A stretch of DNA of 64,000 nt from Deroplatys truncata (GCA_030765065.1 CM060975.1:199300507-199364506), one strand, 5' to 3'; counted from the stretch's first letter, positions 12,029 to 24,094 are shown. A program made the numbers and translations. Notes: generated by a model not told the origin, from the letters alone.

Positions 12029-12719
12029 CTATACCCGGTTTAAAGGGTATATATGTAATATATCGGAAAGGTAGAATCAGATTGAAAAATCCATTGCCAC
12101 AGCCGGGACTTGAACCAAGGTTCTTCGGCTTATTGTGCCGCTGTTGTAACCAATTCATGACATTAAATTCCACTACTTTTTGAAAGAAATCCAGAATTAC
12201 TTGAATTCCTTGATATGCAATAACCGCGAAAATGATTGGCTAGATTTGTGGCAAACAAGATAGGATTACTATCTCTATAAGTGTAGGTGTGCACACAAGT
12301 TATTTAAAACAGCAAGCGTTATCAGGCCGTGGTTTGGCCTAATCACAACTCTCATGTCAGTCAAGAACTTGCCGACAAAAGAAAGATGGATTTAGATAAC
12401 ATTTGATTTATTACTTTCCCTGTTCACCTTATCAGGCTTCCTTCTTTTCACCTCCCATCGACCCAGAAGAGAGCAAACAGACTTTTTTATGTCTTCCTCT
12501 TTATCAACATTTCTCAACCCACTGCAGTTACGGAAGGTGTTTTACCTTTCATGAGCTTACTCGCATCAATTCCTGCAGACGACGCAAAGTGGCATCAATA
12601 AAATGCATAGTATGTATAAGCATGGAATATTCATCTTGTTTGTAAGCCCTCTGAAACTACTGGTGTTATCCTAGACATTGTAAGCAACATCTTTGCTTTC
12701 TCTATTAAGTGCTTAGAAT
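11701..12719. repeat. TA microsatellite and SINE family C fragment, otherwise unrecognised
   Basis: Contains (TA)n at 11998-12022 and, at about 12030-12165, a tRNA-like stretch in reverse ('gccgggacttgaaccaaggtt', B-box complement) that resembles the pieces at 14760-14830 and 15020-15170. A (TA)n plus 'tatacccgtttaa' pair also occurs at 29111-29155, suggesting the microsatellite is the SINE tail. The rest holds nothing I recognise. Confidence 0.5.
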
Positions 12720-12812
12720 AATAGAGAAAGTATTGTATTCTACCCAAAAAGTAAATAGCAAGATTTCGCCGGATATACATGTTTAGTGACCCCAATAAGA
12801 ATTTTAAGAAAA
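12720..12812 (-). repeat. Family A tail, reversed, abutting a forward copy
   Basis: 'gaaagtattgtattctaccc' through 'gcaagatttcgccggatatacatg' is the reversed tail module. It ends in an A-run that passes directly into the 5' end of the forward copy at 12816. Confidence 0.75.
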
Positions 12813-12815
12813 ATC

Positions 12816-13655
12816 TGATGTGTTACACTCACATGACTTTCTCTACTCTTGTACAAACTATTTTTACAAAAGCTTATTCTGCATATGCTTCATAGTTATC
12901 GAGATGTTAATCTAATTGCTAATTTTCTTGTAGATGCAAGGGGAATATGGTAGGCTTTAAGCGATAGTCAAATATTTTAATGCTGGTTGCTATGTGGCGC
13001 ATTCCATTCTCTTTGTATGTATGTCCAGGACATAAAAAAAATGAATAACGAATTCCCATTTGAGAAAAAGTATTGCAAAATTTAAGGGAATAACAAACAA
13101 TATCTCGAAAATGGATCACTCAACAAAACAAGTGTACATGACATAAGTTGTGTATTTTAATACGATCTACATTTTTGTGTGGTAAAATTTTGTCTATCTC
13201 TTATGGTTTACCAATTATGCAAAAGTCGTTCACAATGAAGAATACTTTAGGAGACATTCCCAGAAATTTCTAGATATACATTTCATTTGTCATGAAAATA
13301 TCTTAAACATATGATATTTTAATCAAAATCGTTAGAGCCACTTTTGAGAAAATTAAAATTTTCGAAAAATGTTCCATGTAAAGGGTAATCTGGGATGGGG
13401 GGACTTTCTTGAAAACTTCTCAAGATATGTAAGATACGGAACCTAAATACCAAGTTTGGTGTTTGTCCGACTGTTCGTTTCTGAGTTATGCTGTTCACAG
13501 ACACACACAGACACACACACGAACATGTTTCCAAAAATGCTTTTTTGGATTCAGGGGGTCTCAAAACATGTATTTCCGGTGAAATCTCGGTATCGAATTT
13601 TTGGGTGGAATACAATACTTCCCCTACTTACTATACGTAGTAGAGAAAGTAAAAA
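12816..13655 (+). repeat. Family A repeat, complete forward copy
   Basis: Begins 'atctgatgtgttacactcac' and ends 'ctatacgtagtagagaaagt' plus A-run. Contains the short CA/GA microsatellite at 13499-13522 at the usual place just before the tail. No open frame of significance. Confidence 0.9.
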
Positions 13656-14575
13656 GCTCTGTGTGCGTGTTTTTGAAATGCATAGCTCAAAAACGAACAG
13701 TCTTATAAGTACCGAACTTGGTATTTAAATTCTGTACCTTCCAAGGATGCAATGCAAAGATTTTCAAGAAAAGCCATCTAATCCCAACCAAAATTTTTTA
13801 TCTTTTTATTTATTTTCGCAAAAATGATGAACGGTTTTGATTACAATACCGTGACAAAATGTTATTGCACAAAAAATGTAAAGCACATAATTTATCTCAA
13901 ACTGTTTTGTTCCTGTCTTTAACCATTGTCGAGATATTATTTGTTATTAATTTAAATTTTCAAATAATTATACTTTTTTCTTCTTCTTTTTCTGTTTAAC
14001 TTCCTCGTATATAGAACTTACACCCCCCAGGACTTACAGGCGGGTGCCTGGGGTCAGAGGCCCGTCGAGGAGCAGACACTCGTGGATCAGACCGAATAAC
14101 CAGGAGGGTGATCAGCCCGATGCCTGGTATGGGAGGAAGGAAGTACATGAAATAAAATGATGGTGAAATGGATGAAAGGAATGAAGTTGGTGGAATGAAT
14201 GGCGAGGGAAACCGGAGAACCCGGAGAAAACCCGCCCAGACGCCGCTTTGCCACCACAAATCCCACATGCGGGTCCCTGGGATTGAACCCGGGCCGCCTC
14301 GGTGAGAGGCGAGTGGTCTAACCACTCGGCCACGGCACCGCCTAATTATACTTTTCGCAAGAAGAAAATCCTATTCGTTCTTTTCTCGTGTTTATACAAA
14401 CAGAACGGAATTTCAAAACCGTCACATAGCGACCCGCTCTTAAAAATATTTGGCTATTTGTACGTATATGGAAATATGCAATAAAACCATTTCCGCAAAT
14501 GTTGATCTCGATTAACATGAAGTGTGTAGAAGAATAAGCTTTTGTAATACATTTTTGAAGAATGTGTACAGGACA
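13656..14575 (-). repeat. Family A body, reversed, split by a SINE
   Basis: Starts at the 'gtttttgaaatgcatagctcaaaaacgaa' part of the reversed body, with no reversed tail before it, and continues past the SINE at 13978-14342 to 'gaataagcttttgtaa' near 14550. Together with the neighbour on its left it forms a head-to-head pair around one tail. Confidence 0.7.
13978..14342 (-). repeat. tRNA-derived SINE (family D), full length, with TSD
   Basis: On the minus strand the head reads 'ggtgccgtggccgagtggtt' (A box of a Ser/Leu-type tRNA) and then the B box in 'gggttcaatccc'. A 13-bp perfect duplication, taattatactttt, flanks it at 13965-13977 and 14343-14355. The closest relative is the plus-strand copy at 25618-25999. 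The 109- and 73-codon frames inside it are not genes. Confidence 0.92.
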
Positions 14576-15235
14576 TCATATGGATGTGACACAGCATATT
14601 TTACTTATAGTACGTATTATTTCACCTGCTTTAATTTCTGGGGAGGGCATTGACTTTAAAGTGAGGAACAAATTGAATCTATAAGGAGGGAACTCGCAGT
14701 TAACAACTTTTTCAGAAGGAGGAAAGGCATTTATAATAAGCTTACTCAAACAAAATTAAAACTGGAATTAACTGTGATACAAATCCCGGCTATGGCATTG
14801 GATTTTTCTAATTTTGTCCTACACCTGCTTGCGTGGAAGAAGAGTTAATTCCATTAATTGACCTAATATAGGCTTAACTATGAAACGCCGGGGACTTAAA
14901 GTACTTACGGTATTGTAAGTCGCCATTGGAGTATGTCATTTCAAAAAATTATGAGATCTCATTATGGGTTAATGGGGAAAATGCGAGTCAGCTTGAGGGA
15001 ATTTAATCTCCTACCCGCATGTTGTCATGGTAGCTCAATTGGTTAGAGCAACCGGATAGAAACCTGGAGATTGTGCTTCAAATCCCGGCTATGGCGTGTG
15101 ATTTTTCAGTCGTCTGATTATACCTTTCCAAAATTAAAACTGTTATAGCGTAATTGCTTAGACTTGTAAGGAATATCTGTGGATTATGTTACTTTAGCCG
15201 GTGTCACAAAACGGTTTTAGATCATACGTTATTGC
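14576..15235 (+). repeat. SINE family C fragments at 14760-14830 and 15020-15170
   Basis: Two pieces share 'aaatcccggctatggc'. The second has a tRNA-like start, 'tggtagctcaattggttaga' (A box), so the family is tRNA-derived. The remaining sequence is unassigned. Confidence 0.6.
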
Positions 15236-15735
15236 AGAGTAGGTACCCTTGAGTGCATAGAATCGTGTTGATATAATGCGCAGTGGTTTATCTTGGTAAG
15301 GAAATACTATACCGGCTCTGTCACTCTCAGCCCACACCCCTTACCTGGTTCTAGCATTCCACTTAACTTGCTTTTCTCCGCCGGTTTCCTTGGCTCCTGA
15401 GCCTGAAACCGAACTGTATTCATAAGTCCATGTTTGAATGCCAGACTTTGATACTAAACCAATAAAAGACGGACTCAACCAGGAGCTGGTATGGACCGGC
15501 GTTGAGAAGAATGCCTTCCAGGTGAAATGCTTCCGTACTCCTCCCCTTTCGCCACTTGCCTAGGCATGATCTTCGTTCACAGGCTAATGCGTGTGTGTCG
15601 AACTTGAATTCAAACCAATAAGTGATTGATTCACCCTGAGTTGGTGTGAAACACATATGATAAGGGTTTCTACCAACATTAAATAAAGAAAAACGCTATA
15701 GGAAACCAGAAGCGTCTACACGTTTCCGTGCACTC
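15236..15735 (+). repeat. Dispersed repeat F, copy 1
   Basis: Diverged direct repeat of 22455-22925. Shared words include 'cagtggttta', 'ggtaaggaaatacta', 'ctggttctagca' and the end 'catttccgtgcactc' (here 'cgtttccgtgcactc'). No tRNA-like promoter or terminal inverted repeat was seen, and the class is unknown. The 78-codon open frame at 15420-15656 lies within it and is not shared. Confidence 0.65.
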
Positions 15736-16099
15736 GGTTGTTGTTAGCTTCGCTTTGCCCGTCGGATATATGTAATAATCCACCTAACTGCTGAAAGTAC
15801 GATGTTGAGATTATACATGGGAGTTCGAAGAATCTTTTTGTCGACAGATTTCAAATGTGATTGAAATCTGAATCAAAATTGAAGTTATTTTACAAAGGAG
15901 TCTCCTACACATTTACAATTGTTCTCCCATACGGTGGCCACAAAGGATTCATACTAATGTATTTTGAAAGACAGGGTTTTTGCCATTCTGCTTCCTGATC
16001 AACGAAGCTATAAAGGTATCGATACAGATACCTTCTTCACTCTGGAAAAATAGCTAAGAGATGTATCGACAATCTAGAGGGACACGTCGGTAAATTAAA
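15736..16099. other. no gene recognised
   Basis: AT-rich, no repeat or coding signal seen. Confidence 0.5.
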
Positions 16100-16395
16100 T
16101 TAATTAAATTGAGTTTTATTTATGGACGCTCTTTAACTACTATGGTCCTTAGCGTCCCATTCAATATTGGGCGTGAAAGATCGGTAATTTTGCTCAGAGG
16201 CCTCTTTATCAGGCTTGAGGTTCTTTTACGTGCCGTAAATCTATGACACGGGACCACCGGCTTTACTTCCCTTCCGAAGGAAGCCATGCTAACGATTTTT
16301 ACGCCCAAAAAAATCCATCGCCCTCCGCCGGGTTTGAACCCGCGACCTTGAGAACTAGAGGCTAGCACGATACCACTAGTACACGGAGGACGACG
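16100..16395 (-). repeat. tRNA-derived SINE (family B)
   Basis: On the minus strand the head starts at about 16390 ('gtgtactagtggtatcgtgc', A-box region) and the B box is 'gcgggttcaaacccgg' near 16330. The tail at 16088-16112 is (AATT)-rich. Close relatives are 62165-62450 (same strand) and 2150-2305 (opposite strand). The 121-codon frame here is SINE read-through. Confidence 0.85.
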
Positions 16396-16401
16396 GGGGA
16401 A

Positions 16402-16439
16402 ACGTCGGGAAGTCCGCAATACGTCGGGAAGTCCGCAAT
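16402..16439. repeat. two-copy tandem repeat
   Basis: The 19-mer 'acgtcgggaagtccgcaat' occurs twice in a row just beyond the SINE head. Confidence 0.8.
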
Positions 16440-17403
16440 TGACAACTTGGTTAATGTCATAAATCGTTCTAATAAATAAAAGCATACCTTTAGCACTGTA
16501 GGTACAAGAGTGTACTGTGGTTGACTCAGGAGAATGGCTTTTTTCTTGAACTGCAAGCGTGCAGTAGACTAGAGAGCTTCTTGCCTACAATGCAAATAGT
16601 GTAACAACAGCAATTCAAAAGTGTTGTCAACAAGTGCAGTTTCACATGTGTATAGACATTATTATATTGTTTTACATGTATGCAAGCTTTACAGGAGTAC
16701 TTATTGAAAGGATTATCACAATTGTTTTGTTTGATGCGGTAATATAATGTATTACTTATGCTACTTCGCGTAATATTTATTGTTCCGGGAAATAAATGAT
16801 AAGTACCTTTAGAACAGGGTGTAAAACAATAGAGCGCGAAAGAAGAACAATACAGCAGTGGCCCAAGTTCGCTTGCATTAACCACAAGGTCATAGCTAAT
16901 CTCCTGAATCAAGCACGGTACTATGTTCTATAAGAGATTTGTAAAAGTTGTTGATATATCGGAGCCGTAGCCGAGTTCTGATTTTGCTGTAGTTGCTGCT
17001 TCTGCATATACCTCCCAGTGAAGTTCTCGAGAATGAAGCGTAGCATGTTAGGCTGTGTTTGTGATCAACGTGACTGTGGCCTTTATGTGCGCCCTGTGTC
17101 ACGATGAGCCCATATTGAACATTTATGAGTTATCAAAGTCAACTTCAGAAATGTCTTTATAAAGCCATAAGAACAGATTCATTGTATCATTAGTAATTTT
17201 GGATTTATAGTGTTTCATTTTTAGATTTAATTTTGCTGTATCCTTACAGGGCTTACGTAGGGGTGGGAGGTATAGGGGCTGAAGCCACCCTCAAGATCTT
17301 AAAACCGCAATATCGATGTGCTGCAGTCTCATTTTTGTTTTCTGTGGTTTTTTATGCTTAGAGGATTAGTATACCACATTGCACCTGTTAAAAGTAGGTA
17401 AAT
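16440..17403. other. no gene recognised
   Basis: Open frames at 16526-16912 and 16896-17102 (minus) match no family I know and show no splice or promoter context. I see no support for a gene. Confidence 0.4.
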
Positions 17404-18170
17404 AAAAATCTGATGTGAAACACTCACATGACTTTCTATACATTCTATCTTTATTAGTAGGTATACCAAGTACGCTTATTTTTTCTGCACTATCCAAATA
17501 AACCTTCGAAGAAACACTACAAATTTCGTTATAGATGCAAAAGAACACCGATACTCAAATCTTCAAGAACTGGACGCTACACGCTGTCTTAAAATCCCAT
17601 ACATCCATGTAATTGCGAGAAACAACTGACTTTAAGGTAATGGCCAAGTAATGAACAGTTCGAACCATTATAAACGAATATCTCAGAAATGGCTTATGCC
17701 ACAAAAAAGTTATTTTAAATAAATTATGTGGTTTAAAGAGATCCATATTTCTTATGTAGTACGTTTTCCTCTATTGCTTAACATTTACCAGTTATACAAG
17801 ATTATACAAAATTTCTTCGAGTGAAGACTACTTCATAGGCCATTCCCTGAAAATTCAAGATATACATTTTATTTGCCATGTAAATATCGTTCATATGTGA
17901 TATTTTTAGAAAATAAAAAAGTTACATGTAAAGGGTAGTTTGGGGTTGGGGAATTTTGTTGGAAATCTTCGTGTTGCACCTTTGAAAGATATTGAACCTA
18001 AATAAGAAGTATATATCCGACTTTTCGTTTTTGAGTTATCGTGTTCACAGACACACACTCGGATATGTTTCCAAAAATGCTTTATTTTGGTTCTGGTGAA
18101 ATCTTGGTATCGAATTTTTGCGTGGAATTCAATACTCTCCAACTTGCTATTCGTAGTAAAGAAAGTAAAA
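17404..18170 (+). repeat. Family A repeat, forward copy
   Basis: Begins 'aatctgatgtgaaacactcac' and ends 'attcgtagtaaagaaagtaaaa'. Shorter than the 30-33 kb copies and more diverged. Confidence 0.85.
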
Positions 18171-18862
18171 GTACTATATATATTAAAACAGTGTCAAATA
18201 TTGGGGTATTGCAGAATTAATCCATTCTTTTGGAACATTATCATGCCCAAATGTTGTTGGTAACATTGATAAATGGCTAGCTCCACTCCTTTTACTATCT
18301 GCATACGTTTAGTCACCGGTAGTTGGTACTAGATGATTACAGAGGTTCTCTGTAGTGAAGTGAAAGGGAGTTTCTGTGTGGGTCTCCGCTTTGTCTAGTG
18401 GTTAACCCATCTGACTGAAAAGCTAATTCTTTATAATATTTGTAGGAGTTAACTTAGCCTTGGTATGAGTCTTGGCTGGGAGTTTAGTCTCTATGCACTC
18501 GTGTTTGCTTTTTGGTGCTATAGATACTTGAAACGTTGGTCATGCTGATTATCAAATCCTTTTATTTATACAATATACTTATACTGTTGAATGAATCCAG
18601 TTGGTGTCCCGCTCACATTGATAAAGCTCTAAGAGAAACCATGGAATCTAGCTATGACTCACTTGGTGTGTTTCAGTTCTGTTTCAGCCCTTTCCCCCAA
18701 AAGCACTCACAGCGTACGTCTCTGTATGCTTAGGTATATATTCAGTTGCAACAACATATTCATTGTCCCATAAGTTATAACATTAAATCATCAATGCCTA
18801 TAACTTCATAATGTTGATAATGAGTTAAAAGGTAAACATTTGAAGAAAAATCTTATTTATAT
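18171..18862. other. no gene recognised
   Basis: Nothing recognised. 'ctccgctttgtctagtggtta' near 18385 looks like an A box of a tRNA-type SINE, but no B box could be placed. Confidence 0.35.
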
Positions 18863-19284
18863 TGTAAAAAATCTTATGTGTTACATTCACATAACTTTCT
18901 CTACCCTCGATCATTTACTAATGGATATAAAAGTTTATCTTACGAATAACTGTGTTACATATTTCGATTTAGATACAAAGGGAAAGTTTAAAGACTAGTT
19001 TACATAATGACATTAGGTTTCGCATGTAAGTTTCGTGATTATATTCTATTTTATTGCGCATCCGCGAAAGTTAGTGGCGACACTAGCCAGTTTTGGCTAA
19101 TTCCAACTTTTGGTGAAACGAAACTAGGTCTAGCGCTTGATTTTGAGGTTAGGTTGTGCATGCGATTTGCTGAATGAAGTGGGAAAGCGAAGAAATAATT
19201 ACATGTTAGGATTTGTATGAATCGCCGAAGCGCTTGTGGGATTGAATTAGATTGGCTTGGCTACGAAGGGGACTCGGCACTGTT

Positions 19285-19485
19285 CCACATAGCAGATTTT
19301 CTACTTACGCCTCACGAGGGAGAGTCTGTGGGTGGAAGGATGAGGCGAGAAGAGACACTGGGTGGCCGGAACCAGGAGTGATGGCACAGGAATGGCAGGG
19401 TCCCTAAGATTCCAGACTTCCCGGTGGGGTTCGGATACCCCCAGCAACCAGCCGAAAAGTGCTTGTGGGGCGTTAATGATATAAT
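19285..19485 (-). repeat. SINE fragment (family E)
   Basis: Reverse-orientation relative of window positions 1-165, sharing 'agggaccctgccatt' in complement and the closing 'gaggcgtaagtag'. It lies inside the Harbinger-like element, so it is younger than that insertion or travelled with it. Confidence 0.65.
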
Positions 19486-19574
19486 CTTTAAGAATAAAGC
19501 GAAACGTGTTGCTTCACTTAACTTTAAAAGAACTAAATATGGATGAAATGACAAAACTTAAACGCAAATTCATT

Positions 19575-19850
19575 CTACAAGAAGGACCTACACAAATGAA
19601 ATACGAAAGGTCGAAAAGAGCAAAACATTGGAAGTGCACTGGCATCAGGAACAAATTTTGAAATTATGCTTTTTGGGAGGCAGTACAAAAACCGTAGCGA
19701 TGAATTTGAGTCGTCACTTTCAAGATATCTCAATGCAATTTGTAATTTCAGCACTGGTGACAATGCTTCACGCATTACAGTATCTTGCTTCTTTATTTCA
19801 TTTGTAACTTTCCCAAGCAAAAAGCTAAAATTCTCCAAAATAATTCTCAA
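19575..19850 (-). pseudogene. PIF/Harbinger transposase N-terminal fragment
   Basis: The frame reads 'MREALSPVLKLQIALRYLES' then 'SNSSLRFLYCLPKSIISKFV'. Harbinger transposases and their domesticated relative HARBI1 carry this pattern (LSPE.KL..TLRYLA.G.S..SL...FR...STIS..V) just before the DDE catalytic domain. The catalytic domain is not recognisable in the remaining 19.0-19.5 kb, so this is a truncated, inactive copy. Confidence 0.7.
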
Positions 19851-20694
19851 ATGAATACTTTGGGTATTCTACAATTTCCTTCAACAAAGTTGCAGATCAC
19901 CCTAAAAATGACCTCTAAACCCAAGTTCTAGTCTACATTCGTTTCCTTTGCTTTCTTTCCTTTTTTAAGGCCATTGGTAATAACTCTGCTACTACTTCAG
20001 TTGCTGTTTGATCATTTTTACAAACTACATTCTCAGAAGGATGTTAAAAATTTATGAAACTACAGCACACACAAGTGTTAAACATGTAAACAACATCTTG
20101 TGCGAGTAGTTTTCCGAAAATGATTTCACAAAACTATCTGCGAAACCTAGTGTCGATATATAAACAATGCTTAAGAGCTGACGCTGGCCTGAATTCCATA
20201 CTGTTTACATGGAATCGCGAGAAACAACTGAATGTTGACAGTACTTTAAGAGAATGACCAAGTATTGAACAATTCGAACCATTACTAGCGGATATCTACA
20301 AATTGGCACAAGGAAAAGTTATTCCGGAAAAATTATGTGTTTTAAAGAGATATGCATTTTTTGTGTTTTGCGAATACGTCTATCGTTTCACTTTTTCCGG
20401 AAAATTATACAAAATCGTTTCAGAATGAAGAGGACTTCACATGGTATTCCCAGAAAATTCACCTTTATATTTTACTTGTCATGGAAATATCTTTACTATA
20501 TGGTTTTTTAATAAAAATCGTTAGTAATTTTTCAGAAAAGCAAGAATTTCGAAAAGTGTTCCATATAAAGGGTAGTTGGGGTGGGCGTATTTTATTGAAA
20601 GTCTTCTATTGGGATCTTTGGAGGATACTGAAGTCAAATATGAAGTTGGGTATATATCCGTGTTTTCGTTTTTGAGTTGTGTGTTCACAGGCAC

Positions 20695-20735
20695 GCGCGC
20701 GCGCGCACGCACACACACACACGCACACACACACG
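20695..20735 (+). repeat. GC/CA microsatellite
   Basis: 'gcgcgcgcgcacgcacacac' run inside family A at the position where other copies have a CA or CAGA tract. Confidence 0.9.
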
Positions 20736-20863
20736 GACCTTTTTCTAAAAATGCTTTATTTGGATTCAGGTAGCCACAAAACTGTAATTCCAGTGAAATC
20801 TAGGTATCGAATTTGTGGGTGGATTGCAACACCTTCTCTACCTACTATGTACGTGATAAACTA

Positions 20864-21722
20864 AACATCTGATGTGTTATACTCGCATGACCTCCTCTAC
20901 TATTGTATAAACTATTTTACAAACGCTTATTCTCCATCTAATTCATTTTAATCCATATAAAAATTTGTAGAAACTATCGTATTGCTAATTTTCTTGTAGG
21001 TGCAAGGGGAATATGTTAGGCTTTAAGCGATAGTCGAATCTTTTAAAAGCTGGTGGCTATGTGAAGCATTCCATTCTCTTTGCATGTCCAGGACATAAAA
21101 AAGACGAATAACGAATTCCCATTAGAGAAAAAGTATACATATTGGAAAATTTAAACAAATAACAAGTATTATCTCGGAAATGGTTCGCTCGCCCCCCCCA
21201 AAATAATAATGTGACAAAGTATATGTTTTAATGAGATCTGCATTTTTTTTGTGTAGTAAAATTTTGTCTATCTTCTACGATTTACCAGTTATGCAAAATT
21301 CACTCAGAATGAAAAGCACTTTCGGGGGCATTCCCAGAAAATTCAAAATATGCATTTCATTTGCCATAAAAGTATCTTAAATGTATGACGATTTAATAAA
21401 AATTGTTAGAACCAATTTTGAGAAAGTAAAAGTTTTCAAAAAATGTTCCATGTAATGGGTAGTCTGGGGCGGGGGAATTTTCTTGAAAATCTTCGTGTCG
21501 CATCTTTGAAATATACTAAACTTAAATACCAAGTGTGATGTTATCCGACTTTTCGTTTTTGAGTTATGCTGTTCAGACACACACACGGACGTTTTTCCAA
21601 AGATGCTCTTTTTTTATTCAGGGGGCCTCAAAGCATGTACTTCCGGTGAAATCTCAATATCAAATTTGTGAGTGGAATGTTATACTTCCTCTACTTGCTA
21701 TACGCAGTAGAGAAAATAAAAA
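20864..21722 (+). repeat. Family A repeat, forward copy
   Basis: Begins 'atctgatgtgttatactcgc' and ends 'tacgcagtagagaaaataaa'. It follows the previous forward copy after only a few bases, so two copies sit head to tail. Confidence 0.85.
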
Positions 21723-22454
21723 TAGAGTGAGCGCAAAAACCTGATACTTCTAGTATATATTTTTGTGTTTATTTTAACGTTGTTTGTATGTTAGAGTTAC
21801 ACATATTTTTTTTTCTATTACCTGCAACTAATTCGACCTGCAACAACGCTGCCTTTAAAGCAAGAGCCTTCGTATATCAAGTCTTAATCTACAAAAAGCC
21901 TTATTATAACCTACCATAAGATAGAATTATTAGAAAATTTTCAGCAGCAAACATTTTCGTCGATACAAGCTCGAGTTGTGCAGACGGTTATCAGCTGGGC
22001 GTAGACAGGTGTGGGAAATGATATCACTGAGCTATAAATCTTTTCATGGTAGCTCGGGAGTGGTCTCGGCCGGATTACTGCAGGATTTCCCCTAAGGTAA
22101 CCTTGCTTTCAGATAAACAGAATTTTACAAAAGAAACGATACTGTGTCGTAATATGTTACTGATTAATATAAGGCTGATCCATGAAACAAATCTTATTCA
22201 AGGTCGAGACACTAAAATCAGGATTATATTACCAAGGTTATCTTCGAGATGAAACCTGCAGATAAGTCGTATATTGCGCATTCTCTGACATTATTTCCAA
22301 GATCTGGGTTATTAACACGTATATAACATGTGTTATGCTGGGTGAAGAAATAATAATGTCAGAAAACTGTATAGAGTACAAAAGCCGTACCAACATAAAC
22401 ATTTTGAGGATTTGGAACAAGGGTTCGCTGGAACACGATCATGTAATAGTTAAT
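21723..22454. other. no gene recognised
   Basis: AT-rich, no coding or repeat signal that I can support. Confidence 0.45.
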
Positions 22455-22925
22455 TTCTCATTGTGTACTAATGTGTGCTCATTAGTTGAGTGCGTGTAAT
22501 CGTCCCTATACAATGCACAGTGGTTTATGTTGGTAAGGAAATACTAAACCACCTCTACCACTCCCAATCCTCACCCCTAATCTGGTTCTAGCACTCTACT
22601 TTTGCTTTACTCGTCCCATTTTCTTCGCTCCTGAATTTCGAACCGAAATTGTGTTCATAGGTTAATGTATGATTGCGAGCATTTGACATCAAACCAATAC
22701 AAGGGGTTAGTGAGGACCGTTATGGTGAAGCAAGCCTTCCAGCCATTCAGGTTCATACTTATCCCGTTTCACCGCTTATCTAGGCCTGACCTTTGTTCAA
22801 GGCTATTGCGTTCAATAAGTACTACTAGTTGAATTCAATAAGTAATCGGTTCACCCAGGGCTGGTGTGGAACACCGATTATAAGGACCACTATAGGAAAT
22901 AAAGGCATCGGCACATTTCCGTGCA
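22455..22925 (+). repeat. Dispersed repeat F, copy 2
   Basis: Direct-orientation relative of 15236-15735, sharing words in the same order across about 470 bp. Confidence 0.65.
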
Positions 22926-23450
22926 CTCAACAATTGAGTTACATTTCGTTTTGATAGCAAATGAAAATCTTCGATTTTAGCAAGATTTCAATTATGCTCA
23001 TGCTGTGCTGCTGTTGTTATATTGCATCTACGACCCATGCTAACCTCAAAATGATCCGTTTGAAACGGCCTTTCTATCCTACTTATTTTCTGCATATTGC
23101 TTTTTACATCCTATACTGATTTCATTCCCACAAACTAAGGGCACACATGACAGCAGATAACAGGAGGGGAGCAGCACAAATTTTGAATTTCATTTTTACA
23201 TTTACTAGTCATACTTAAAAACAGATAAAGGCCACTTAAATCTTCATTATCAGATGAAATCCAAAATGGACATTTTGAGATCTATTGAACTCAGAAAAAT
23301 GACGGTTTAGAAAAAAGGTCTGCATGCATAAAAGTGGAAGCAGAAGTTGCACTAACACCAACTTTGTTATTTTAAGCGGTATTTTGTGAAGTTGCAAGTA
23401 GACAAGGCGAGGAATTCCCCAAAGATGAAAACGTTTTACTCACTTCTTTA

Positions 23451-23453
23451 CTA

Positions 23454-23484
<31 letters not shown>

Positions 23485-23516
23485 TATTATTATTATTACT
23501 ATTATTATTATTATTT
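23451..23516 (+). repeat. ATT microsatellite
   Basis: (ATT)n with occasional 'act' interruptions. Confidence 0.95.
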
Positions 23517-23579
23517 AAAGTCGCTTTAGCTTCTTGGTCATATCACGACGGTCTATAAGTCCGTTGGTTCACCTGAACC

Positions 23580-23875
23580 AGTTCATGCCATACACATGGC
23601 CTTAGTTGGGTAGTCGGCTTACTGCACCACGTGCTTGATGAACTGGCTGATGACCTTAGCTGAGTAGTCACCTTCCTGTATCATCTATTGTGCTACTATT
23701 GAATTTTTTGCGAAATGTGGATGTGCAATTGTTGTCTGCTCTTTGGGTGTACACGTACTCATTGTGACACTGGATAGATGACTGTGGTTGTATAGTTGCC
23801 TTCCTGTACCATCCGCTTAGGAAACGTGTTGATAGATCTTAATTGTGTAGTCGCCTTCCTAATACCATCTGCTTT
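23580..23875 (+). repeat. Degenerate tandem repeat, motif G
   Basis: Four diverged units of the form 'gatgaccttagctgagtagt' followed by 'c-ccttcctgtaccatc', at about 23598, 23649, 23775 and 23831, with uneven spacing. The same motif recurs at 55205-55500. No coding meaning is apparent. Confidence 0.65.
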
Positions 23876-24094
23876 TGTTTCTATTTATTTTGCTCTGTAG
23901 GTGGAATTTGGGTCGTGGTACCGAATATCCAATCCGGTGTTTACCTTGTAAATGAGAGAAATCACGGAACAAAAAATAGATTGATCGACTTCCCGAATGC
24001 GAGCCACAGAATGCATTCAAGACCTCAGCTTACTCAACCGCTGAAGATGTCAAACGGCCGTCCGATGTTTACCAAAGGTAAAGGCAAAATGCAT

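Larger units (their letters stand above)
19008..20155 (-). mobile_element. Harbinger-like DNA transposon relic
   Basis: Ends are inverted and imperfect over about 16 bp: left 'gacattaggtttcgca', right (reverse complement) 'gacactaggtttcgca'. The target duplication is not clear. It encloses a transposase fragment and a SINE fragment and interrupts a family A copy. Confidence 0.65.
18863..20858 (+). repeat. Family A repeat, forward copy, split by a Harbinger-like element
   Basis: The 5' part (18863-19007) begins 'aaatcttatgtgttacattcac'. The rest resumes at about 20156 and ends at '..ctacctactatgtacgtgat'. The parts on either side join in the order seen in other copies, so one insertion explains the gap. 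Confidence 0.75.

Noticed and set aside
13996-14333. Frames of 109 and 73 codons (minus)
   Set aside because: Inside the tRNA-derived SINE at 13978-14342; the copy at 25618-25999 has similar chance frames.
15025-15100. tRNA-like segment 'tggtagctcaattggttaga'
   Set aside because: Head of a SINE fragment; the B box is mutated and a cloverleaf cannot be drawn.
16120-16485. 121-codon minus-strand frame
   Set aside because: Mostly SINE family B; not conserved in the other copy.
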